Below the pieces are notes generated by a model. That model did not search any database and was not told the DNA's origin. It saw only the letters and a program-made list of their open reading frames with translations. A stretch of DNA of 64,000 bases from an uncultured Christensenella sp. (lineage in GTDB: Bacteria > Bacillota > Clostridia > Christensenellales > CAG-917), in contig CAJTYG010000009.1 of NCBI GenBank assembly GCA_910584155.1, positions 1 to 64,000 on the forward strand. Reading direction: 5' to 3'. Below, piece by piece: positions 1 through 7,909 of the stretch (positions within the stretch are counted from its first letter, which is position 1; each line of letters starts with the position of its first letter). Position numbers and translations under genes: made by a program.

Positions 1-57
1 AGTGAAAGGTATTATTTTTACGTTCTGGATTGCTTCGGCAAGCCTCGCAATGACGGG

Positions 58-297
58 CGAGAAAATCGGCGTCTTTGGCTTTCGCTTGCTTGCATTTTTT
101 TTGTTTTCCGCTTGAAAAAGATTTGTCACACAATGAATGTTGATGTATCTGTCAAACATAGCCGCAAGCAATCGGCAGCCCTGACTTGATTTTCTCGCTG
201 CTACCGCACAAGCTAAAACTGCGCTACACCCTTTCTCGTAAAAGGCTTTTGGTCATCTCGTTCAATTTGCATTCGCTTGTTTTATCTTGTTTGGTGG
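58..297 (+). repeat. Covarying bipartite hairpin module, copy 1
   Basis: Domain 1 is closed by CGAGAAAATC (58–67) pairing perfectly with GATTTTCTCG (188–197). Inside it GGCT and GCTTGC pair with GCAAGC and AGCC near 155–177. Domain 2 begins CTACCGCAC and is closed by ACAAGCTAAAAC (208–219) with GTTTTATCTTGT (279–290, one mismatch), then TTTGGTGG. This is the longest copy because of a large apical region in domain 1. The anchors AATCGGCG, CTTGATTTT, TACCGCACAA and TTGTTTGGTGG recur in the other copies. Confidence 0.75.
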
Positions 298-354
298 ACA
301 ATCCCCTCAGTCTGCTACGCAGACAGCTCCCCTTACTAAGGGGAGCCATAATAG
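298..354 (+). repeat. GGGGAGCC hairpin repeat (tail element)
   Basis: It begins CAATCCCCTCA, carries the small hairpin GTCTGC-TAC-GCAGAC and the hairpin CTCCCCTTACTAAGGGGAG, and ends GCCATAATAGG. It directly abuts hairpin module copy 1. Close relatives sit at 10441, 10599, 31139, 36223 and 37861. Confidence 0.75.
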
Positions 355-397
355 GGTTCAGATTTTGCCGACAAAGTGTGGTTGGCGTATGATGAAA

Positions 398-452
398 AGT
401 GAAAGGTATTATTTTTACGTTCTGGATTGCTTCGGCAAGCCTCGCAATGACG
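398..452. repeat. 55-bp exact repeat with GCAATGACG element
   Basis: It is identical to bases 1–55. It contains the element GGATTGCTTCGGCAAG followed by CCTCGCAATGACG, in which ATTGC and GCAAT form nested inverted arms. Similar elements lie at 10556, 10708, 36440, 38181 and 49247. Exact identity over 55 bp suggests a recent copy event. Confidence 0.85.
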
Positions 453-556
453 TAAATTGACATTAAAAGTCATTTAATCAAAGAAGTCAAAATTGTTTTC
501 TATTGATTTTTTTTGGAATATGTAGTATAATTTACCATAATATGGGAGTGAGCCAT

Positions 557-691
557 ATGAAAAAAGTTGCAATAGGCTGTAACCACGGCGGTTTTGTGCT
601 TAAAGAAAGAGCGGTTGCCATGCTGAAACGGCTATGCATAGAGGCGGTAGATTTTGGCTGTTATGACCAAAATTCCGTAATAATGGGGTGA
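557..691 (+). pseudogene. Truncated rpiB N-terminus, copy A
   Basis: An open frame of 44 codons starts MKKVAIGCNHGGFVLKERA and matches the first 41 or so residues of the intact RpiB downstream, then ends at an out-of-family TGA. It keeps the ribosome binding site (GGAGTGAGCC) and start codon. The next copy starts 140 bp later. It lacks most of the enzyme, so no isomerase activity is expected. It could be translated as a short peptide or be relic DNA. Confidence 0.75.
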
Positions 692-696
692 GCCAT

Positions 697-831
697 ATGA
701 AAAAAGTTGCAATAGGCTGTGACTACGGCGGTTTTGGGCTTAAAGAAAGAGCGGTTGCCATGCTGAAACGGCTATGCATAGAGGCGGTAGATTTTGGCTG
801 TTATGACCAAAATTCCGTAATAATGGGGTGA
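697..831 (+). pseudogene. Truncated rpiB N-terminus, copy B
   Basis: A second 44-codon fragment in the same 140-bp periodic array. It differs from copy A at only a few codons (for example D-Y for N-H in the active-site region) and shares with it many substitutions absent from the intact gene. Its TGA lies inside the GGGGTGAGCC ribosome binding site of the intact rpiB, so translation of the fragment could be coupled to the gene. Confidence 0.75.
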
Positions 832-836
832 GCCAT

Positions 837-1286
837 ATGAAAAAAGTTGCAATAGGCTGTGACCACGGCGGTTTTGTGCTTAAGGAAAGAGTTGTTTCCA
901 CGCTGAAAAGGCTGGGCGCAGAAGTGGTGGATTTGGGCTGTTATGACCAAAATTCCGTTGATTATCCCGAATACGGCAAAAAGGTCGCAGTGGAAGTCGC
1001 AAGCGGCAGGTGTGACCTCGGCGTTGTGATGTGCGGCACGGGTATTGGAATTTCTATTGCCGCAAATAAGGTGAGAGGAATAAGGGCGGCGGTTGTGACA
1101 AATACGTATATGGCTAAGCTTACGAAAAACCACAATAACGCAAATATAATCGCTTTGGGCGGAAGAGTTATCACTCCCGACGAGGCGGAAGCAATAGTCG
1201 AGGCTTGGTACACCGCCGAATACGAGGGCGGCAGACATCAAAGACGGCTCGATATGATAACCGCTATCGAAGAGGAAAACAGATAA
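837..1286 (+). CDS. rpiB: Ribose-5-phosphate isomerase B (RpiB/LacAB family)
   Basis: A cytosolic enzyme of the pentose phosphate pathway interconverting ribose 5-phosphate and ribulose 5-phosphate. The 149 residues match the usual family length. Visible motifs are CDHGGF near residue 8, CGTGIGISIAANK around 66–78 (active-site cysteine and anion loop), the R-A-A-V segment and the C-terminal GGRHQRRLDMI. The start is ATG 837, placed by GGGGTGAG just upstream and by the family N-terminus. It lies immediately upstream of the V-type ATPase operon. The last codons are duplicated in the 134-bp repeat that follows. Family members include allose-6-phosphate isomerases, so substrate specificity is inferred. 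Confidence 0.92.
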   Translation: MKKVAIGCDHGGFVLKERVVSTLKRLGAEVVDLGCYDQNSVDYPEYGKKVAVEVASGRCDLGVVMCGTGIGISIAANKVRGIRAAVVTNTYMAKLTKNHNNANIIALGGRVITPDEAEAIVEAWYTAEYEGGRHQRRLDMITAIEEENR

Positions 1287-1288
1287 TA

Positions 1289-1420
1289 ATTGAAAGCGTG
1301 TTGAAAGATGTGAGTGAGGTAGGGGCTATCGTTCAGGCTTGGTACACCGCCGAATACGAGGGCGGCAGACACCAAAGACGGCTGGATATGATAACCGCTA
1401 TCGAAGAGGAAAACAGAAAT
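1289..1420 (+). repeat. 134-bp junction duplication: ntpF start fused to rpiB end
   Basis: After the rpiB stop comes a copy of the ntpF start (IESVLKDV, with ATG changed to ATA). It runs in frame into a second copy of the rpiB C-terminus (AWYTAEYEGGRHQRRLDMI), after which the true ntpF starts. Corresponding bases are 133–134 bp apart. It is a tandem duplication of the gene boundary whose copies have since diverged. Confidence 0.8.
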
Positions 1421-1745
1421 GATTGAAAGTGTGCTGAAAGACGTGCGTGAGGCTGAAAGCAAAGCCGACGCTATGCAAAAGGAAGCCTATCAGAAAGGCA
1501 AGGAAATCGTGCTCAATGCAGAGACGGAAGCGGAAGCGCAAAAGAAATCCACCGTGCAGGAATGCAAGGCGGACAGAGCCGAGGCGTTGAAGCAGGCAAG
1601 GCGTATTGCTTTTGAGCGCACGCAGGCAATTTTGAAGAGCGGACAGGAAGCCGCTGACACTTTGGCGGACGAAAAAAACTCCGCTATAGAGGACGGCGCA
1701 GATAAGATAGTGGCTATGCTGTTTGACAGGTATCTTAACGAATAG
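1419..1745 (+). CDS. ntpF: V-type ATP synthase subunit G/H-like (NtpF)
   Basis: The 108-residue protein is almost entirely charged, Ala-rich coiled coil (EAESKADAMQKEAYQKGKE and onward), typical of the peripheral-stalk subunit that pairs with subunit E. It is the first gene of an operon in the order F-I-K-E-C-G-A-B-D, the order known from the Enterococcus hirae ntp operon. The start ATG 1419 overlaps the end of the duplicated rpiB tail. Little sequence conservation is expected in this subunit, so the identification rests on composition, size and position. Confidence 0.8.
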   Translation: MIESVLKDVREAESKADAMQKEAYQKGKEIVLNAETEAEAQKKSTVQECKADRAEALKQARRIAFERTQAILKSGQEAADTLADEKNSAIEDGADKIVAMLFDRYLNE

Positions 1746-1764
1746 TTTTTGCAAGGCAATATAA

Positions 1765-3798
1765 ATGATTGTTGAAATGAAAAAGGTGACGCTCATTGCG
1801 CACCGCAAAGACAGAAAAAAGCTTTTTGAAGCGCTCCACAAAACCAAAAACGTGGAGATAATCAAGACGCACGATATCGAGGATACCGTCCGTCTTGACA
1901 ATTCTGTTTCCACCGAAAAGATATCCGCAGACATTGCGAGGATACGTTTTGCATTTGACTTTTTAAAGGATCAGAGACGGCTTGCAAAGTCGCTTGCCAA
2001 AAAAACCGCCAAGTCGGAATATCCGTACGTTTATACGCCTATAAAAACTCCGTCGCTGAGCTATATTGCTACGCTGAGCTACGAGCAGTTTGAGGAAGTG
2101 GGCAGCCGTGAGGTCGATTTGATGTCCAACGTGGCGGACCTTGAGGAAATTGCTAAGCGGCAGAAGGAAATCGCCGCAAAAAAGGCAAAGCTTCAGGCAG
2201 AGATAGAGGTGCATAAAACGTACGAGGTTTTGAAGCAGCCCTATTCAAGCTATCAGGATACGCAAAGGACGGCGGTGGTGCTTGGCTGTATTCCGTCGCA
2301 GAGTATCGCTCAACTGCTGAAGGCGCCCGAGGACAATCCTCTTATCGATGTTGAAATAATTGGCGAGCCGAGCAAAAATGCGCCGTTTATCGCCGTTGCG
2401 CACAAGGACGTCGCAGACGAATTCAAGGCGCTTTTGCAGTCGCTGGATTATACTGCGATGGACTGCACGTCCGACGAAACTCCGCTTGAAAGCATAGAAA
2501 GGCTGAGAGACGACATATATGCGCTGGATATGGAATTGCAGGAGCTGAATACCCGTGCTCTTGTAAAAGAGACGATAGTTGCCGACCTTAAAGTGCTGTA
2601 CGACTATTATTCGGTGTGTCTTGCGACAAACTCCGCTCTCGACGGCTTTGCCACTACGAAGGAATGCTTTGTGCTCGAGGGCTGGTATCCTGCCGATTTC
2701 GAGGAAGAGCTGAAGGAAAAGCTTGACGCTACCTCGGACGCTATCGTGTACGAGTTTAACGAGCCCGCTCCCGATGAGATAGTGCCCACCTACGTAAAAA
2801 ACAGCGCAATGGTGGAGCCATATCAGGACGTCACGAATATGTACAGCGTGCCCAACTACCGTCACGACATAGACCCCAACCCGATAATGTCCATCTTCTA
2901 CTTTTTGCTGTTTGGTATGATGGTGGCGGACGCAGCATACGGCTTGCTGCTTGCTATAGGCGGCTTTATAGTTTATAAAATCAAAAAGCCCGTCCCCGGT
3001 AAGGGCAGACTGCTGCTTATCATCGCAATGGGCGGCATAAGCACGTTTATCTGGGGCGCAATATTCGGCGGTTGGTTCGGACTGCCGATAGAGGGCACGT
3101 TCCTTGAAAAAATACAGCTTTTAAATCCGCTTGAGGGGAACAGTCCGCTGATACTGCTGGGCATTTCGTTTGGGCTTGGCTTTATACATATCTTGGTGGG
3201 TATGCTGATGAACGCAATAAAGCTCATCCGCAGAGGCAAGGTTCTTGACGCACTTTGCGAGGTGGGCACGTGGTATGTCATTTTTGCGGGCATAATCGTG
3301 TTTGCGGTAGGTCTGCTGTTTGTAAAGGATATCCCCGCCGTCAAGTATACGGGCATTGCGGTCGCAGCGGTGGGTGCGTTTTTGCTTGTGCTTTCGGGCA
3401 TACGTGGCAAAAAGGGCGCAAAAAAGGTGTTGGGCTTTTTCGGCGGCTTTGCAAAGCTGTATGACGGTGTAAATATGATATCCGACATACTGTCGTACGC
3501 ACGTCTTTTCGGCTTGGGACTGTCGGGCAGCGTGGTCGCACTTGTGGTAAATCAGATTTGTCAGGTGGTGCTTGGCTTCTGCTCGGGCAACCTCATCGCA
3601 CTGGGATATATCATCTGCGTGCCTATCTTCCTTGTCGGGCACCTGTTTAACATTGCGATATCCACGCTCGGCGCATACGTGCACAACTGCAGATTGCAAT
3701 ATATCGAATTTTACGGGAAATTCTACGAGGGCGGCGGTCACGCATTTGCGCCCTACGGAACAAATACAAAATACACTTATCTCGATATGAGGAGGTAG
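1765..3798 (+). CDS. ntpI: V-type ATP synthase subunit I (membrane a-subunit homologue)
   Basis: A 677-residue membrane subunit of the Vo sector that forms the ion half-channels. Residues 1 to about 375 are the cytoplasmic arm with coiled coils; after PIMSIFYFLLFG a series of seven or eight membrane helices follows. Arg580 in LSYARLFGLG matches the essential arginine that faces the rotor ring in this family. A GAGGAGGT at the very end of the gene serves as ribosome binding site for ntpK. An internal ATG at 1777 is a possible alternative start. Confidence 0.93.
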   Translation: MIVEMKKVTLIAHRKDRKKLFEALHKTKNVEIIKTHDIEDTVRLDNSVSTEKISADIARIRFAFDFLKDQRRLAKSLAKKTAKSEYPYVYTPIKTPSLSYIATLSYEQFEEVGSREVDLMSNVADLEEIAKRQKEIAAKKAKLQAEIEVHKTYEVLKQPYSSYQDTQRTAVVLGCIPSQSIAQLLKAPEDNPLIDVEIIGEPSKNAPFIAVAHKDVADEFKALLQSLDYTAMDCTSDETPLESIERLRDDIYALDMELQELNTRALVKETIVADLKVLYDYYSVCLATNSALDGFATTKECFVLEGWYPADFEEELKEKLDATSDAIVYEFNEPAPDEIVPTYVKNSAMVEPYQDVTNMYSVPNYRHDIDPNPIMSIFYFLLFGMMVADAAYGLLLAIGGFIVYKIKKPVPGKGRLLLIIAMGGISTFIWGAIFGGWFGLPIEGTFLEKIQLLNPLEGNSPLILLGISFGLGFIHILVGMLMNAIKLIRRGKVLDALCEVGTWYVIFAGIIVFAVGLLFVKDIPAVKYTGIAVAAVGAFLLVLSGIRGKKGAKKVLGFFGGFAKLYDGVNMISDILSYARLFGLGLSGSVVALVVNQICQVVLGFCSGNLIALGYIICVPIFLVGHLFNIAISTLGAYVHNCRLQYIEFYGKFYEGGGHAFAPYGTNTKYTYLDMRR

Positions 3799-3801
3799 CA
3801 A

Positions 3802-4281
3802 ATGAGTATAGGTACTTTTATCGCCATTTTGGGTGCGGCTTTGGCTGCAGGTATGGCAGGTATGGGCTCCGCAATAGGCGTCGGCATTGCAGGTAAAGCT
3901 GCGGCGGGCGTCATCAGCGAGGATCCCGACAAGTTTTCCAAATGTCTTGTTATGCAGCTTTTGCCGGGTACGCAGGGCATTTACGGCTTGTTGGTGGCGT
4001 TTTTGGTGTTTACCAAAATCAACTTGTTCAACAACGTGATGGCACTTACGATAGGCGAGGGGCTGTCGCTGTTTGCGGCATGCTTGCCTATGGCTATAGT
4101 CGGTCTTATATCCGCACTGTATCAGTCAAAGGCGGCTTGCAGCGGTATTGCGATGATTGCAAAGCGTCCCGAGGAAAGCGGCAAGGCGATCGTGCTTACG
4201 ATCATGGTGGAGACGTATGCGGTTTTCGCACTTCTCGTATCACTGCTCGCAGTTATGATCCCCACTGTCAGCGGTATGTAA
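3802..4281 (+). CDS. ntpK: V-type ATP synthase subunit K (rotor ring, Na+-type)
   Basis: A 159-residue proteolipid with four membrane helices in two hairpins. The residues that coordinate Na+ in E. hirae NtpK (Leu61, Thr64, Gln65, Gln110, Glu139) have visible counterparts: Leu54, Thr57 and Gln58 in LPGTQGIYG, Gln108 in LYQSK and Glu137 in MVETYA. This favours sodium rather than proton coupling. The ligand set comes from published family knowledge; the alignment was done by eye. The gene starts three bases after ntpI. Confidence 0.93.
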   Translation: MSIGTFIAILGAALAAGMAGMGSAIGVGIAGKAAAGVISEDPDKFSKCLVMQLLPGTQGIYGLLVAFLVFTKINLFNNVMALTIGEGLSLFAACLPMAIVGLISALYQSKAACSGIAMIAKRPEESGKAIVLTIMVETYAVFALLVSLLAVMIPTVSGM

Positions 4282-4282
4282 T

Positions 4283-4858
4283 ATGAGCAGAGAAGCTATC
4301 ATAGAAAAAATTTTATCCGACGCCGAGATACGTGCAAACTCCTTTATAGAGGAACAGACGGCAAAGGCGGACGAGATCCTTGCAGACGCCGCAGAGCAGT
4401 GTAAGAGCTATTATTACACCTTCAAGGCGGAAACGGACAAAATGGTTGCCGAGGTGCAGTCACGTGCTAAGACCGTTGCCGAGCTTGACGCAAGAAAGCT
4501 TATGCTCGCTACGAAGACTAAGGTGCTTGACGGCGTGTTTAAGCGTGCGGTCGAGAAGCTTGCTGAGCTTGACAAAGAGCAGTGCAAAAGGCTGCTGCTT
4601 GCAATGCTCGAGTCCTACGCAGAGGACGGCGACGTGATAACTCTCGGGAAGGCGCAGGCGGACTGTCTTTGCGAGGACGACGTTGCGGCTGTCGCAGAGA
4701 GGAAAGGGATAAAGCTTAGCTTAAGCGGTAAGTACGGCGATTTTGACGGAATGACGCTAACGAGCAACGGCGTGGATAAAAATCTGACCTTCGAGGTAGA
4801 GGTGGCTTTGCTTCGTGAGGAAACCGAAACGCAAATAGCAAAGGAAATATTCGGCTGA
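4283..4858 (+). CDS. ntpE: V-type ATP synthase subunit E
   Basis: A 191-residue peripheral-stalk subunit. The N-terminal half is a long helix rich in Ala, Glu and Lys (MSREAIIEKILSDAEI, then EEQTAKADEILADAAEQ). The C-terminal half is the globular domain that contacts the catalytic hexamer. It starts one base after the ntpK stop and ends one base before ntpC, so it is tightly coupled in the operon. Confidence 0.88.
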   Translation: MSREAIIEKILSDAEIRANSFIEEQTAKADEILADAAEQCKSYYYTFKAETDKMVAEVQSRAKTVAELDARKLMLATKTKVLDGVFKRAVEKLAELDKEQCKRLLLAMLESYAEDGDVITLGKAQADCLCEDDVAAVAERKGIKLSLSGKYGDFDGMTLTSNGVDKNLTFEVEVALLREETETQIAKEIFG

Positions 4859-4859
4859 T

Positions 4860-5819
4860 ATGTCAGACAAATTCGTATATCAAAACGCAAGAGTCAAAAG
4901 TATGGAAGCGTCGCTTTTCACCGCACAGTCGGTCGGAAGGCTTTTGGACTGTACCTCGGTCGACGCTGCGTACAAGACCTTGACGGATATGGGGTTTGGC
5001 GGCGGAGCGAGCGCAGACGAGGGCTTGGACGGTCTGTTTAAGGCGGAGGAAGCCCGTGCGGCGGACTTCTTAAAGGAATTTAACGTGGACGGCGCACTCG
5101 ACGTGTTTTTGGCGGAATATGATTTTTTGAACGTCAAGCTGCTGTTTAAGGGCATACTTTCGGGCAAGCCTACGGTCACTGCGCCGAGCGGACTGTTTGA
5201 GGTTGACGATATAAAATCGTGGCTGGAGCAGGACGGCGCTTCCGACGTGCCTGAGGCGCTTGCGGATACCGTTGCCGAGCTGAAAAAGCTTACGCTTGCA
5301 GACGGCGTGTCGCCGAGAAGAATTGACTGCATTGTTGACAGGGCGCAGTTTGCATACGTGTTTTCCTCTCTTAAGAAAAACAGTTTGCTGAGGGCGTATT
5401 TCGTGAAAAAGGTTGACGCAATGAACGTGAGCGCATTTGTGCGCTGTAAACGTCTGGGGCTTGTAAAAACGCAATTTGTCGACGGATTTATAGAGGGCGG
5501 CAAGCTTGACTTTTTGCCCGAGATATACGACGCTTCGCTTGACGTTTTAAAGGAAAAATGCAAGCGCACCGATTACGACGAGATAGTGACAAAGCTTGTG
5601 GACGACGGCGACCTCGTTGCTTTTGAGGTGGCGGTTGACAACGCCTTGCTGAAGATGTTTAAGGACGAGAAGAACGATTTGTTCAGCATAGCGCCCATAG
5701 TTGCGTTTTACCTTACGAGGATAACGCAGATACGTGTGGCGAAGCTTGCGGTAGCAGGCATAAGAAACGGCGTGGAACAAAGCAAAATAAGAGAAAGGAT
5801 GCGTGAACTGTATGCGTGA
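4860..5819 (+). CDS. ntpC: V-type ATP synthase subunit C
   Basis: A 319-residue homologue of subunit C/d, the funnel that joins the rotor ring to the central stalk. The N-terminus (FVYQNARVKSMEASLF) is the family hallmark, with the Y-x-N-ARV-R/K pattern. The protein is helical with no membrane segments. It overlaps the next gene by eight bases. Confidence 0.9.
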   Translation: MSDKFVYQNARVKSMEASLFTAQSVGRLLDCTSVDAAYKTLTDMGFGGGASADEGLDGLFKAEEARAADFLKEFNVDGALDVFLAEYDFLNVKLLFKGILSGKPTVTAPSGLFEVDDIKSWLEQDGASDVPEALADTVAELKKLTLADGVSPRRIDCIVDRAQFAYVFSSLKKNSLLRAYFVKKVDAMNVSAFVRCKRLGLVKTQFVDGFIEGGKLDFLPEIYDASLDVLKEKCKRTDYDEIVTKLVDDGDLVAFEVAVDNALLKMFKDEKNDLFSIAPIVAFYLTRITQIRVAKLAVAGIRNGVEQSKIRERMRELYA

Positions 5820-6141
5820 CGGAGCTGTTGCAGTCGTAGGCGATAAGGATTCTGTTTTGGCGTTTAAGGCGATCGGACTTGACGTTTTCCCTGTTGAGGG
5901 AGATATTCAGGCACGTGAGACCGTGCATACGCTTGCACGCAGCTATTCTGTGATTTTCGTCACGGAAAAGGTCGCTATCGCAGCCGAAACGTATATAAAA
6001 AGATATAAAGCACGGGCTTATCCCGTTATCGTACCTATCCCGTCGGCGGAGGGCAGCTTGCACCTCGGTCTCGACGGTATCAACGCTAACGTGGAAAAGG
6101 CTATAGGCGCAAACGTGCTTGCAGACAATAAAGAGGACTAA
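5812..6141 (+). CDS. ntpG: V-type ATP synthase subunit F (NtpG)
   Basis: A central-stalk subunit of about 109 residues. The start VAVVGDKDSVLAFKAIGLD has the Rossmann-like turn typical of subunit F. ATG 5812 is chosen because the family begins a few residues before this motif; an in-frame GTG at 5803 sits closer to the purine-rich stretch 5792–5799 and is an alternative. It overlaps ntpC and is followed at once by ntpA. Confidence 0.88.
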   Translation: MRDGAVAVVGDKDSVLAFKAIGLDVFPVEGDIQARETVHTLARSYSVIFVTEKVAIAAETYIKRYKARAYPVIVPIPSAEGSLHLGLDGINANVEKAIGANVLADNKED

Positions 6142-6142
6142 T

Positions 6143-7909
6143 ATGAAAACAGGAAAAATCGTAAAAGTATCGGGTCCGCTCATCGTCGCCGAGGGTATGG
6201 CGGAGTGCAAAATGTTCGACGTCGTGCAGGTGAGCGATAAAAAGCTCATCGGCGAGATAATCGAGCTAAGAGGCGATAAGGCCTCCATACAGGTGTATGA
6301 GGAAACGAGCGGCTTAGGTCCCGACGAGGACGTAGTGTCTACGGGCGAGCCGCTGTCGGTCGAACTGGGTCCGGGGCTTATCGAAGGTATATACGACGGA
6401 ATTCAGCGTCCGCTTGCAAAGCTCAAGGCGCTTGCGGGCGACCGTATCGAGCGTGGCGTTTATCTCCCCGCCGTAGACCACGAAAAGCTGTGGGACTTTA
6501 AGCCCTGTATTGCCGTGGGTACGCAGGTCGAGGCAGGTCAGGTCATAGGTACCGTGCAGGAAAACGTCCTCATTACGCACAAAATAATGATACCCTACGG
6601 CGTAAGCGGCACCGTGAAGGAAATAAGAAAGGGCGAATTTACCGTCGACGATACCGTCGCTATCGTTGCGACAAAGACGGGCGATAAACATATCACTATG
6701 CTTCAAAAATGGCCTGTGCGTAAGGGCAGACCTTATAAGGAAAAAATGTCGCCATCAACTCCGCTCGTCACGGGACAGAGAGTCATTGATACGCTGTTCC
6801 CCATAGCTAAGGGCGGCGTGGCGGCGGTCCCCGGTCCTTTTGGAAGCGGAAAGACCGTCGTGCAGCATCAGCTCGCTAAATGGGCGGACGCAGATATCAT
6901 CGTTTACGTCGGCTGCGGCGAGCGTGGCAACGAAATGACGGACGTCTTAAACGAGTTTCCCGCACTTATCGACCCTCGCAGCGGTCAGCCGCTTATGAAG
7001 CGCACCGTGCTTATCGCAAATACCTCCGATATGCCCGTTGCGGCGAGAGAGGCTTCCATTTATACGGGTATCACCATTGCGGAATATTTCAGAGATATGG
7101 GCTACTCCGTCGCAATCATGGCGGACTCCACCTCTCGTTGGGCGGAGGCTTTGCGTGAAATGTCGGGTCGTCTTGAGGAAATGCCCGGTGAAGAGGGCTA
7201 TCCCGCATACTTAAGTTCACGTCTTGCAGAATTTTATGAGCGTGCCGGTATGGTCAAGGTGCTCGGAAGCGAGGATACCGTTGGCTCTATCACCGCTATC
7301 GGCGCAGTTTCGCCCCCCGGCGGCGACCTCTCGGAGCCTGTGTCGCAGGCTACTCTCAGAATAGTAAAAGTGTTTTGGGGACTGAGCGCTTCGCTGGCAT
7401 ACAAGCGTCACTTCCCTGCGGTGGACTGGATAGCAAGCTATTCGCTGTATGCGGATAGGCTCGGCGAGTGGTACGGTGAAAACGTCGGCGAGGAATGGTT
7501 ATCCTCCCGTGCGGCGTGTATGCGTATTCTGCAGGAGGAGGCGCAGCTTGACGAAATCGTCAGACTCGTCGGTATGGACGCTCTTTCGCCCTCAAACAGG
7601 CTTACTATGGAAACAGCAAAGTCTATAAGAGAGGACTATCTGCACCAAAACGCTTTCCATGAGGTGGATACTTATACCTCGCTCAACAAGCAGCTGCTGA
7701 TGATGAAGCTCATTTTGGAATTCGACCGCCTCGCAAGCGACGCTCTCGACCAGAACGTGGACATAGAAGATATACTCGAGCTGCCCGTGCGTGAGCAGAT
7801 AGGCAGAGCAAAATACATCGCAGAGGCAGATATAAATAAGTTTGACGATATTCTCGTTGAAATCAAGAGAGAAATGTCTGAGCTCGTCGGCGACAAGGAG
7901 GAATTCTGA
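6143..7909 (+). CDS. ntpA: V-type ATP synthase catalytic subunit A
   Basis: The ATP-hydrolysing/synthesising subunit, 588 residues. Walker A GPFGSGKT lies at 231–238 with Lys237, followed by CGERGNEMTDV (the catalytic GER motif) and SSRLAEFYERAG. The bulge region typical of A subunits precedes the P-loop. Start ATG 6143 follows AAGAGGA and matches the family start MKTGKIVKVSGPL. Its stop overlaps the ntpB start (TGATG). Confidence 0.96.
   Translation: MKTGKIVKVSGPLIVAEGMAECKMFDVVQVSDKKLIGEIIELRGDKASIQVYEETSGLGPDEDVVSTGEPLSVELGPGLIEGIYDGIQRPLAKLKALAGDRIERGVYLPAVDHEKLWDFKPCIAVGTQVEAGQVIGTVQENVLITHKIMIPYGVSGTVKEIRKGEFTVDDTVAIVATKTGDKHITMLQKWPVRKGRPYKEKMSPSTPLVTGQRVIDTLFPIAKGGVAAVPGPFGSGKTVVQHQLAKWADADIIVYVGCGERGNEMTDVLNEFPALIDPRSGQPLMKRTVLIANTSDMPVAAREASIYTGITIAEYFRDMGYSVAIMADSTSRWAEALREMSGRLEEMPGEEGYPAYLSSRLAEFYERAGMVKVLGSEDTVGSITAIGAVSPPGGDLSEPVSQATLRIVKVFWGLSASLAYKRHFPAVDWIASYSLYADRLGEWYGENVGEEWLSSRAACMRILQEEAQLDEIVRLVGMDALSPSNRLTMETAKSIREDYLHQNAFHEVDTYTSLNKQLLMMKLILEFDRLASDALDQNVDIEDILELPVREQIGRAKYIAEADINKFDDILVEIKREMSELVGDKEEF

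Larger units (their letters stand above)
1..556. repeat. Intergenic repeat mosaic upstream of rpiB
   Basis: No gene is seen here. The stretch holds a 55-bp sequence at 1–55 that recurs exactly at 398–452, a bipartite hairpin module (58–297) and a GGGGAGCC-type hairpin tail (298–354), which are listed separately. The last 80 bases are AT-rich and probably carry the rpiB promoter (TATAAT-like boxes around 520–535), though no good -35 box is evident. Confidence 0.8.

Noticed and set aside
1205..1426. 73-codon frame joining the ntpF start to the rpiB end as a real gene
   Set aside because: It is generated by the 134-bp junction duplication; the first half is an out-of-frame reading of rpiB. Annotated as a repeat instead.
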